The translations under genes were made by a program, and so were the position numbers. From an uncultured Alphaproteobacteria bacterium (GTDB lineage: Bacteria; Pseudomonadota; Alphaproteobacteria; Caulobacterales; Caulobacteraceae), in NCBI GenBank assembly GCA_903928755.1, contig CAIYSH010000060.1, positions 1 to 8,868 of the forward strand: 8,868 bases of DNA, given 5' to 3'. Of the stretch, positions 1-5,098 are shown one piece after another. Under the pieces are notes generated by a model. That model saw only the letters and a list, made by a program, of their open reading frames with translations. It was not told where the DNA came from and made no database searches. Position 1 is the first letter of the stretch. Each line of letters starts with the position of its first letter.

Positions 1-1
1 C

Positions 2-457
2 CTGGATGTGGTCGAACATGTGCTTCAGGCTGAAAACCTTCAGTTTGACCGCACGGAGGAGGGCGATCTCGCCTTCACCCTGTCCGGCGACTGGAAGGAT
101 TTCGAACTGTGGTTCGCCTGGCGGCCTGAGGCTGATTGCCTTCAACTCTGTCTGTCCGTCGACCTGAAGGTCAAACCCGAGCAGAGGGCGGCAGCGTTCG
201 AACTGTCCTCGACCATCAATCAGCGTGTCTGGCTGGGGCATTTCGAGGTCTGGGATGACGGTGAGATCGTCTTCCGCCATGCCATGGCCCTGACCAGCGG
301 CGAACGGCCCAGCCTGGCCCAGGCTGCGGCCATGATCGATGTGGCCATGGAGGCGGCAGACCGCTTTTATCCCGCCTTCGATTTTCTCACCCAGGGCGGC
401 AAGTCGCCCTCCCAGGCAATCGAGGCCTGCATGTTCGATACGGTTGGCGAAGCCTGA
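2..457 (+). CDS. YbjN domain-containing protein (5' partial)
   Basis: This is the C-terminal 151 residues of a YbjN-type protein of the alphaproteobacterial subgroup. The reading frame is open to the left window edge and the family-like residues (LDVVEHVLQAENL) begin at the first codon, so the true start is very probably outside the window; the GTG at 8 is only an internal possibility. Recognisable stretches are DWKDFELWFAWRPEADCLQL near the N-terminus, the INQRVWLGHFEVW block in the middle, and GGKSPSQAIEACMFDTVGEA at the C-terminus. There is no signal peptide or membrane segment in the visible part, so it is probably cytosolic. YbjN folds resemble type III secretion chaperones and the family is loosely linked to stress and motility phenotypes in enterobacteria; no enzymatic role is established. 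It ends 19 nt before proC on the same strand, which suggests co-transcription. Confidence 0.85.
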   Translation: MDVVEHVLQAENLQFDRTEEGDLAFTLSGDWKDFELWFAWRPEADCLQLCLSVDLKVKPEQRAAAFELSSTINQRVWLGHFEVWDDGEIVFRHAMALTSGERPSLAQAAAMIDVAMEAADRFYPAFDFLTQGGKSPSQAIEACMFDTVGEA

Positions 458-465
458 ACCCCGGC

Positions 466-470
466 AGGAG
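466..470 (+). promoter_or_regulatory. Ribosome binding site of proC
   Basis: AGGAG lies 6 nt before the ATG at 477. It decides the start of proC: the frame stays open upstream to 339, but that extension overlaps the YbjN gene and its residues do not resemble any P5C reductase. Confidence 0.75.
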
Positions 471-476
471 CCATCC

Positions 477-1277
477 ATGTCCGTCATGCCCGTTCTGATG
501 CTCGGCGCAGGCCGCATGGGCGGAGCCCTGATCGAGGGCTGGCGCCGCAGCAGTGCCTTTGAAGCGTCCGACCTGATCATCCGGGACCCCCATCTGACCG
601 ATATTGCCAGGACGGTCGGGGATCTCGGTGCAAGGCTGAACCCGCCCCTGGAGGAGCTTGCCGCTGCTAAGACCGTTCTGCTGGCGGTGAAGCCACAGAT
701 CTGGCGTGAGACGGCACAGGAGATCGGGGCCTTTCTTGCTGAAGATGCCATTCTGGTCTCCGTCGCAGCAGGGGTGAGATCAGCCGATATTTCGGCGGCC
801 TTCGGCGGTCGCAGGGTCGCGCGGGTCATGCCCACAACGGCGGCAGCCATTGGTCAGGGTGTTGCCAGCATCTATGCTTCGGACCCGGAGGCCCGTGCCA
901 GGGCCCATGCGATCTTCGCACTGGTCGGAGTCGTCGTTCACCTTGACGAGGAAGACCTGCTGCACGCCGCGACCGGTGTCTCAGGGTCTGCGCCTGCCTA
1001 TTTCTATGCCTTCGTCGAGGCCCTGGAAGCCGGTGGCGTCGCTGCGGGCCTTTCACCCGAAGCGTCGCGTAAACTGGCCCGGGCGACCATGATCGGCGCT
1101 GCAGCCCTGCTGGCCCAGTCCGGCGAGGATCCGGCCGATCTGCGCCGTCAGGTCACCTCACCAAATGGCACGACGGAGGCGGCGCTGAAGGTGCTGATGG
1201 GTGAAGGCGGGCTGCAGCCCCTGTTGCGCGATGCCGTCATCGCCGCGACCTCCCGCTCCGTGGAACTGGGTGGCTGA
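477..1277 (+). CDS. proC: Pyrroline-5-carboxylate reductase
   Basis: A 266-residue cytosolic enzyme that reduces 1-pyrroline-5-carboxylate to L-proline with NAD(P)H, the last step of proline synthesis; the length is normal for ProC. The N-terminal Rossmann fold starts with VLMLGAGRMGG (glycines at 10, 12 and 15), followed by LAVKPQ at 69-74, where the family binds the nucleotide, and SVAAGV at 95-100. The all-alpha dimerisation domain carries ATGVSGSAPAYFYAFVEAL (165-183) and the family signature VTSPNGTTEAAL (226-237). One small departure is RVMPTT at 116-121, where many ProC enzymes read R.MPNTPA. The start is set by AGGAG 6 nt upstream. It follows the YbjN gene by 19 nt, so the two probably share a transcript; this pairing is one reason for the Caulobacteraceae assignment. 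The same protein could in principle belong to a ProC paralogue, but all key motifs are present. Confidence 0.95.
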   Translation: MSVMPVLMLGAGRMGGALIEGWRRSSAFEASDLIIRDPHLTDIARTVGDLGARLNPPLEELAAAKTVLLAVKPQIWRETAQEIGAFLAEDAILVSVAAGVRSADISAAFGGRRVARVMPTTAAAIGQGVASIYASDPEARARAHAIFALVGVVVHLDEEDLLHAATGVSGSAPAYFYAFVEALEAGGVAAGLSPEASRKLARATMIGAAALLAQSGEDPADLRRQVTSPNGTTEAALKVLMGEGGLQPLLRDAVIAATSRSVELGG

Positions 1278-1286
1278 GGGATAATT

Positions 1287-1302
1287 CGGTGGCGTCCCAC
1301 CG
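1287..1302. repeat. Short inverted repeat after proC
   Basis: CGGTGG and CCACCG form a perfect 6 bp stem around a 4 nt loop (CGTC), 9 nt after the proC stop. No T-run follows, so it is not a standard intrinsic terminator. It may be a weak hairpin separating proC from the next gene, or chance in GC-rich DNA. Confidence 0.3.
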
Positions 1303-1326
1303 GATCCTGATCTTCTGGAGACGAAA

Positions 1327-2262
1327 ATGCGCAGACTGATGGCCGGGTCCCTGGCCCTTATCCTCCTGGCCCTTGGCTCGCCGGCCTCTGCTCAGGGGTG
1401 TGCAGCCGGATTGTCAGACCGGATCACGGGGCCATTGGTCCTGATGACCGATTTCGGGCTCAAGGACGGTGCCGTTTCCGAAGTGCGCGGGGTGGCGTAT
1501 TCAGTTTCGCCGACCCTGCTGGTGACAGACCTCACCCATGAAGTACCGGCCGGAAATATCTGGCAGGGGGCCTACTGGCTCTATCAGACGGCCCCCTATT
1601 GGCGTGCACCCTCCGTCTTTGTCGCAGTGGTGGATCCCGGGGTTGGCACATCGCGGCGGTCCCTGGTGGTCCGGACCTGTGCAGGGCGTTACTATGTGCT
1701 GCCGGACAATGGTCTTGTTACCCTTGTCGCCGATTCAGAGGGCCTCGACGAGGTGCGGCAGATCGACGAAACCCGCAACCGGCTGAAGGGTTCGGAAGAG
1801 AGCAACACCTTCTACGGACGTGACGTCTTCGGTTATGTGGGGGCCCGGCTGGCCAGCGGCCTGATCGCCTGGGCAGAGGTCGGGCCGGTGGTTCCCAAGA
1901 CCGGTCTGGTCCGGCTGGACTACACACCGGCCCGCGTGGTGGGCCAGAAGATAGAGGGCAATGTGCCGGTGCTGGACGTCCAGTACGGGAATGTCTGGTC
2001 GAACATCCCCAAGGACTTCCTGAAACAGATCGGCATCAAGGAGGGCGATCAGGTGGATGTCCGGTTTTTCAAGGATAACCGCGAGGTTGACCGGGTTTCG
2101 GCCCCCTTCGTTTCGACCTTCGGCAGCGTCCCGGTGGGCCGTCCACTGGTCTATATCAACAGCCTGCTGAAGGTGAGCGTCGCCCTGAACCAGGGGGATT
2201 ATGCCAGGGACCATGGCATCGTTTCCGGTCCTGAATGGCGCATCGAGATCACCAGGCCCTGA
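1327..2262 (+). CDS. Exported SAM hydrolase-like protein (DUF62 / SAM hydroxide adenosyltransferase family)
   Basis: A 311-residue protein of the family that includes fluorinase FlA, chlorinase SalL and the widespread SAM hydroxide adenosyltransferases, which split S-adenosylmethionine to adenosine and methionine. Residues 1-22 form a typical signal peptide: basic MRR, a hydrophobic core rich in Leu and Ala, and ASA|Q as a likely signal peptidase I site. Family motifs follow in order: LMTDFG (39-44), VVDPGVGTSRR (101-111) with D103 and R110 at the known Asp and Arg positions, LPDNGL (125-130), NTFYGRDVF (160-168), VLDVQYGN (215-222), and a C-terminal domain ending YINSLLKVSVALNQGDYA. The family triad is Asp-Arg-His, and the His normally sits in the S/NTFHGRD motif; here that residue is Tyr163. 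The start is supported by GGAG 6 nt upstream. It lies 49 nt after proC and converges with the DUF2147 gene. Family membership is firm; SAM hydrolysis by this protein is uncertain because of the Tyr and because SAM is a cytosolic metabolite. Confidence 0.88.
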   Translation: MRRLMAGSLALILLALGSPASAQGCAAGLSDRITGPLVLMTDFGLKDGAVSEVRGVAYSVSPTLLVTDLTHEVPAGNIWQGAYWLYQTAPYWRAPSVFVAVVDPGVGTSRRSLVVRTCAGRYYVLPDNGLVTLVADSEGLDEVRQIDETRNRLKGSEESNTFYGRDVFGYVGARLASGLIAWAEVGPVVPKTGLVRLDYTPARVVGQKIEGNVPVLDVQYGNVWSNIPKDFLKQIGIKEGDQVDVRFFKDNREVDRVSAPFVSTFGSVPVGRPLVYINSLLKVSVALNQGDYARDHGIVSGPEWRIEITRP

Positions 2263-2278
2263 AGGCCATGTGCCTGTC

Positions 2279-2713
2279 CTAATCGGCTGTGGACCAGGTC
2301 TGGCCCTGGCAGATCACGGAAAAGCAGCCTTCAACCTTGAGCTCACCTTTGGGGGTCAGGGTCATTTTGGATTTGGATGTAACGGTCCTGCCGAAATTGG
2401 GATCGTAGATTTCCCCACCGGTCCATTTTCCGTCCCCGGCCGGGGTGAAGTCGCGGAGCAGTTGAAGGCCCAGAATGGGGCGGCTGCGAAGTTTCGGATC
2501 GGGATTTCTGGTGTCGACGGGCGGCTGACCAGTGGATTTATCGACCTTGTCCCGGAGCCAGATCACCGTGCCGCACAGTTTCTGACCACAGGGCGCAATC
2601 CGGATTTTTGCCGACTTGTCCTGGATCAGCCAGACGCCCTGCACAGATGCTCCGGCCATGGCGGGGAAGGCGGCGGTGACAAGGGCTGCGGTCAGGGCAA
2701 GGGTCTTGAACAT
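2279..2713 (-). CDS. DUF2147 family small secreted protein
   Basis: A 144-residue protein with a signal peptide (MFKTLALTAALVTAAFPAMA, likely cut after Ala20), so it is probably periplasmic. The mature part has the DUF2147 features: GVWLI near its N-terminus, APCGQKLCGTVIWL (40-53), DP.LRSRPILGLQLL (72-86), and the C-terminal GG.IYDPNFGRT followed by a TSKSKMTL strand and VEGCFSVICQGQTW (128-140). Cys42/Cys47 and Cys130/Cys135 could form disulfides after export. The family is a small beta-barrel-like domain of unknown function found in many proteobacteria, sometimes with envelope stress genes. I chose Met at 2711-2713 because the signal peptide begins there; the 31 codons open upstream have no such character and run into the kinase gene. 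There is no strong ribosome binding site. It lies 76 nt downstream of the sensor kinase gene on the same strand. Confidence 0.88.
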   Translation of the reverse strand: MFKTLALTAALVTAAFPAMAGASVQGVWLIQDKSAKIRIAPCGQKLCGTVIWLRDKVDKSTGQPPVDTRNPDPKLRSRPILGLQLLRDFTPAGDGKWTGGEIYDPNFGRTVTSKSKMTLTPKGELKVEGCFSVICQGQTWSTAD

Positions 2714-2749
2714 GAGATCGGGTCCGCTGGGTTCTACGGTCTGAGGGAG

Positions 2750-2766
2750 GTGGTCAGTCTGACCAC
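2750..2766. repeat. Perfect 8+8 bp palindrome, candidate operator or hairpin
   Basis: GTGGTCAG and CTGACCAC are exact reverse complements separated by one base. As DNA it has the form of a site for a dimeric regulator; as RNA it could fold as a 7 bp stem with a 3 nt loop. It lies between the sensor kinase stop and the DUF2147 start, 36 nt before that start. No T-run follows on the minus strand, so it is not a standard terminator. Confidence 0.55.
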
Positions 2767-2777
2767 GGGGCGTGGCG

Positions 2778-2806
2778 ATTTTGAGACGGTCATAGCCGTG
2801 TTGCAA
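2778..2806 (-). promoter_or_regulatory. Candidate promoter for the DUF2147 gene
   Basis: On the minus strand TTGCAA (2806-2801) and CAAAAT (2783-2778) are separated by exactly 17 bp; each matches the sigma-70 consensus at 4 of 6 positions. Transcription would start near 2771, a few bases before the palindrome at 2766-2750, which would then lie at about +5 to +21. The boxes overlap the 3' end of the kinase gene. This is inference from a weak match only. Confidence 0.25.
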
Positions 2807-4157
2807 CCGACCCGGGCAGGCGCACCGTGGCTTTCAGTCCACCAAGCGCCGAGCGGGACAGGAGGATGTCGCCGCCATGGGCCCGGGCAACATCCCGGGC
2901 AATGGCGAGGCCCAATCCGACCCCCTTTTCATTCTGGTTACGGGATTCGTCCAGCCGGTTGAAGGCCTTGAAGGCATCCTCATGGCGTTCGGGCGCTATG
3001 CCCGGGCCATTGTCCTCCACCACGATCTGCACCCAGCCGTCGGGCAGGGGGGCCGCTGCGATGTGGACCTGGTCCCCATGGGCCGCCGCATTCATGATCA
3101 GGTTTGAAAGGGCCCGCTTCAGGGCGTTGGGGCGGACCTGGGCTGTGAGGTCATGGTCGACGGTCACCCTGGCCTCGACACCGGCCCGGCGCGCCCCCTG
3201 TTCGACGTCGGCAATCAGCTGGCTGAGGTTTACAGATGCGACGATCTCACCACCCTCACCCCGGGCGAAGGCCAGGTATTCGTCGATCATGTGCTCCATC
3301 TCGGAGAGATCGCGCTTCATCTCGGCCGTCCGACTTGTGGGCTCGGCCAGGGCCAGTTCCAGCTTGAGCCGGGTCAGGGGGGTCCGCAGGTCATGGCTGA
3401 CCGAGGCCAGAAGGGCAGTCCGCTGATCCAGGTGTCTCTGTATCCGCGACTTCATGGCCAGAAAGGCCCTTGCGGCCTGTCGGACTTCCCGGGCTCCGTG
3501 AGGCTTGAACGCCGGGGCATCGACCCCCCGGCCAAAGTCTTCCGCCGCCGTCGCCAGTCGTTCAATGGCCCGCACCTGGTTGCGGATGAACAGGATTGAA
3601 ATGGCGGTCAGCAGAAGGGTCGCCACCGTCATCCACAGGACAAAAATGTGGCCCTGGGTGGCCACGGCCCGCTCCCGCGGTGCCAGCACCCGCATGATCC
3701 CGTTTGCCGTCTGGACGCGGATGTCCACATAGGCGGGATAGCGGGTGGTATCGAACCAGAAGGGGGCGTCCAGACGGGCGGCCAGGGCCTTGTCGACGAC
3801 CCTGTCCACGACGGCAAAGGGATTGTGCCGCCGGCGCTCCGGCAGGGCGCGACCGGGCTGAATGGCGATGGACAGGCTCATGGACCGCTCGGCCCTGTCT
3901 GTCAGCCTGGCCAGGGCCGCAGGGCTGGGATCGTCGTTATAGCTCTCAACCGCCCAGGCGATGTCGCCCGCCAGGCCTTCAGACAGCCGGCTGGTGACGG
4001 TCTGCCAGTGGGCATCGAAAAACACCCAGGTGACCGCGATCTGCATGATCGCCACCGGCAGGATGATGATCAGCAGGCTGCGCCCGAACAGGGTGGTGGG
4101 AAGGCTGCGCTTGATCAGCCTCTGCCACACCACGGATGAAAAGAGTTTCAGTCGCAT
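2790..4157 (-). CDS. Sensor histidine kinase, EnvZ-like
   Basis: A 455-residue inner-membrane kinase. The first membrane segment is about residues 27-48 (RSLLIIILPVAIMQIAVTWV), the periplasmic sensor loop about 49-169, and the second segment about 170-192. A HAMP linker (about 193-245) leads to the HisKA dimerisation helix with SVSHDLRTPLTRLKLEL, His255 being the phosphorylated residue. The ATP-binding domain has the N box NLIMNAAAHG (352-361), G1 box EDNGPGI (381-387), F box FKAFNRLD and G2 box GVGLGLAIA (412-420); all catalytic motifs are intact. Architecture and length match the EnvZ group. The start codon overlaps the stop of the response regulator gene by one base (TGATG at 4159-4155), a sign of translational coupling, so this is the regulator's cognate kinase. 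The signal sensed cannot be read from the loop, which has no recognisable domain. It resembles EnvZ in plan, but I do not assign an osmosensing role. Confidence 0.93.
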   Translation of the reverse strand: MRLKLFSSVVWQRLIKRSLPTTLFGRSLLIIILPVAIMQIAVTWVFFDAHWQTVTSRLSEGLAGDIAWAVESYNDDPSPAALARLTDRAERSMSLSIAIQPGRALPERRRHNPFAVVDRVVDKALAARLDAPFWFDTTRYPAYVDIRVQTANGIMRVLAPRERAVATQGHIFVLWMTVATLLLTAISILFIRNQVRAIERLATAAEDFGRGVDAPAFKPHGAREVRQAARAFLAMKSRIQRHLDQRTALLASVSHDLRTPLTRLKLELALAEPTSRTAEMKRDLSEMEHMIDEYLAFARGEGGEIVASVNLSQLIADVEQGARRAGVEARVTVDHDLTAQVRPNALKRALSNLIMNAAAHGDQVHIAAAPLPDGWVQIVVEDNGPGIAPERHEDAFKAFNRLDESRNQNEKGVGLGLAIARDVARAHGGDILLSRSALGGLKATVRLPGSVATRL

Positions 4158-4870
4158 CAGTCCGGTGCCAGCAGATAGCCGACGCCCCGCACGGTCTGCA
4201 GATAGCGCGGGGTCTTGGGATCGGTCTCGATCTTGCGTCGCAGGCGGGTAACCTGGATATCCACAGCCCGGCCCGAGGCGTCGACGGTTTCCCTGGCCAG
4301 TTCCATCCGCTCTACCGGCTCATGGGGGCTGCGGGCCAGACGGCGCAGGAGGGCGATCTCGGCCTCGGTCAGGCGGATCACGTCACCCTCCCGGGTCAGT
4401 TCGCCCCGGTCCGTGTCGAACCGGCAGGTGCCCAGTGCGACGGGACCTGAAGCCGAAAGGGTCGGGCGAGCATCGGACCGGCGCAGAATGGCCTCGATCC
4501 GCAGCAGCAGTTCCTCGGGCTCGAAGGGCTTGGCCAGATAGTCGTCGGCACCCAGTTTCAGGCCCTCGATCCGGTCACTGGGCTCACCCCGGGCGGTCAG
4601 CATCAGCACAGGCGTGCGCCCGGCCGCGCCCTTGCGGTCGCGCAGCCAGCGGGTGAGGGAAAAACCGTCCTCCCCCGGCATCATCACGTCGAAGACCGCC
4701 AGGTCGAAATCGAGAGACTCCAGCAGGCCCCGGGCCGCCGCGCCCCCCGCCGCCGCCGAAACCCGGAACCCCGCCCGGGACAGGTATTCCTTGAGCAGCT
4801 GGCGAATGCGGTCGTCGTCATCCACCACCAGCAGGTGACGGTCAGCGGCGTAGCTGGAGGTCATCGACAT
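4157..4870 (-). CDS. OmpR/PhoB-family response regulator
   Basis: A 237-residue DNA-binding regulator. The receiver domain (about 11-130) has the acidic cluster VVDDDD (15-20), phospho-acceptor Asp61 in VFDVMMPGEDGF, Thr92 in MLTAR and Lys114 in YLAKPF; all switch residues are present. The winged-helix trans_reg_C domain (about 145-235) includes LTEAEIALLRRLA, the recognition helix region RAVDIQVTRLRRKIE and the closing hairpin YLQTVRGVGYLL. It is probably phosphorylated by the adjacent kinase and then binds direct repeats at target promoters. Two starts are possible: ATG at 4870-4868 and ATG at 4864-4862. I prefer the first because GGAG on the minus strand (4884-4881) lies 10 nt before it. 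The frame remains open far upstream, but that stretch is antisense to other genes and not regulator-like. It is divergent from the ilvE fragment across an 80 bp gap. Confidence 0.94.
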   Translation of the reverse strand: MSMTSSYAADRHLLVVDDDDRIRQLLKEYLSRAGFRVSAAAGGAAARGLLESLDFDLAVFDVMMPGEDGFSLTRWLRDRKGAAGRTPVLMLTARGEPSDRIEGLKLGADDYLAKPFEPEELLLRIEAILRRSDARPTLSASGPVALGTCRFDTDRGELTREGDVIRLTEAEIALLRRLARSPHEPVERMELARETVDASGRAVDIQVTRLRRKIETDPKTPRYLQTVRGVGYLLAPD

Positions 4871-4891
4871 CAGGCGAAGGCTCCAAAATGT

Positions 4892-4920
4892 TTGACGCGA
4901 CGCGCCCGGAGGTCTGTAAG
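4892..4920 (+). promoter_or_regulatory. Candidate promoter of ilvE'
   Basis: TTGACG (4892-4897) and TGTAAG (4915-4920) are spaced by 17 bp. The -35 box is a near-perfect match and is the form favoured by Caulobacter housekeeping promoters; the -10 matches at 4 of 6. Transcription would begin near 4927, leaving a short leader before the ATG at 4951. This also argues against the in-frame ATG at 4888, which lies upstream of the promoter. Confidence 0.4.
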
Positions 4921-4932
4921 GGAGTTTCCTTG

Positions 4933-4940
4933 AAAGGAGG
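4933..4940 (+). promoter_or_regulatory. Strong ribosome binding site of ilvE'
   Basis: AAAGGAGG, the best Shine-Dalgarno match in the window, sits 10 nt before the ATG at 4951 and fixes that start. It lies partly in the 3' arm of a possible imperfect hairpin (4920-4949). Confidence 0.8.
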
Positions 4941-4950
4941 AACTTTCCCC

Positions 4951-5088
4951 ATGACTCTCGTTCCCTTCGACGATCGCGACGGTTGGATCTGGCTGGACGG
5001 CCAGTTTGTAGCCTGGCGCGAGGCGAAGGTGCACGTATTGACCCATGGCTTGCACTACGCCTCGGCGGTATTCGAAGGCGACCGGTGA
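4951..5088 (+). pseudogene. ilvE: Truncated 5' fragment of branched-chain amino acid aminotransferase (ilvE')
   Basis: These 45 codons encode the start of a class IV, pyridoxal phosphate-dependent branched-chain aminotransferase: residues near the start read GWIWLDGQFV.WREAKVHVLTHGLHYASAVFEG, the N-terminal block of bacterial IlvE proteins, in which the strand after LHYASAVFEG normally continues into E-R-A-Y. Here the frame reaches D-R and a TGA at 5086-5088. A whole enzyme is about 290-310 residues, so the PLP-lysine and nearly all of the active site are missing and no aminotransferase activity is possible. The promoter-like boxes and strong ribosome binding site upstream look intact, so a 45-residue peptide may still be made. 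Immediately after the break, DUF885 coding sequence begins in a different frame. The gene is divergent from the response regulator. I read this as the surviving 5' end after a deletion or rearrangement; a full ilvE would have to exist elsewhere for branched-chain amino acid synthesis. Confidence 0.85.
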
Positions 5089-5098
5089 AGCGGCGAAA

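Noticed and set aside
339..476. Longer proC start at 339
   Set aside because: The added residues overlap the YbjN gene in another frame and are not Rossmann-like; the ATG at 477 has an AGGAG at the right distance.
2253..2278. Possible bidirectional terminator between the convergent genes
   Set aside because: Only a 4 bp GGCC/GGCC stem or a CAGGC/GCCTG pair with a large loop can be drawn, with no T-run on either strand.
2201..2962. 253-codon open frame on the plus strand
   Set aside because: It overlaps the SAM hydrolase-like gene's end and lies antisense to the DUF2147 and kinase genes, both of which have clear family motifs. Its own residues resemble nothing.
3153..4139. Several plus-strand open frames of 75-163 codons
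   Set aside because: All are antisense to the sensor kinase, whose catalytic boxes are intact through this region.
4888..4950. Longer ilvE' start at 4888
   Set aside because: IlvE similarity begins at about 4951 with the strong AAAGGAGG before it; the 4888 ATG overlaps a promoter-like -35 box and has no ribosome binding site.
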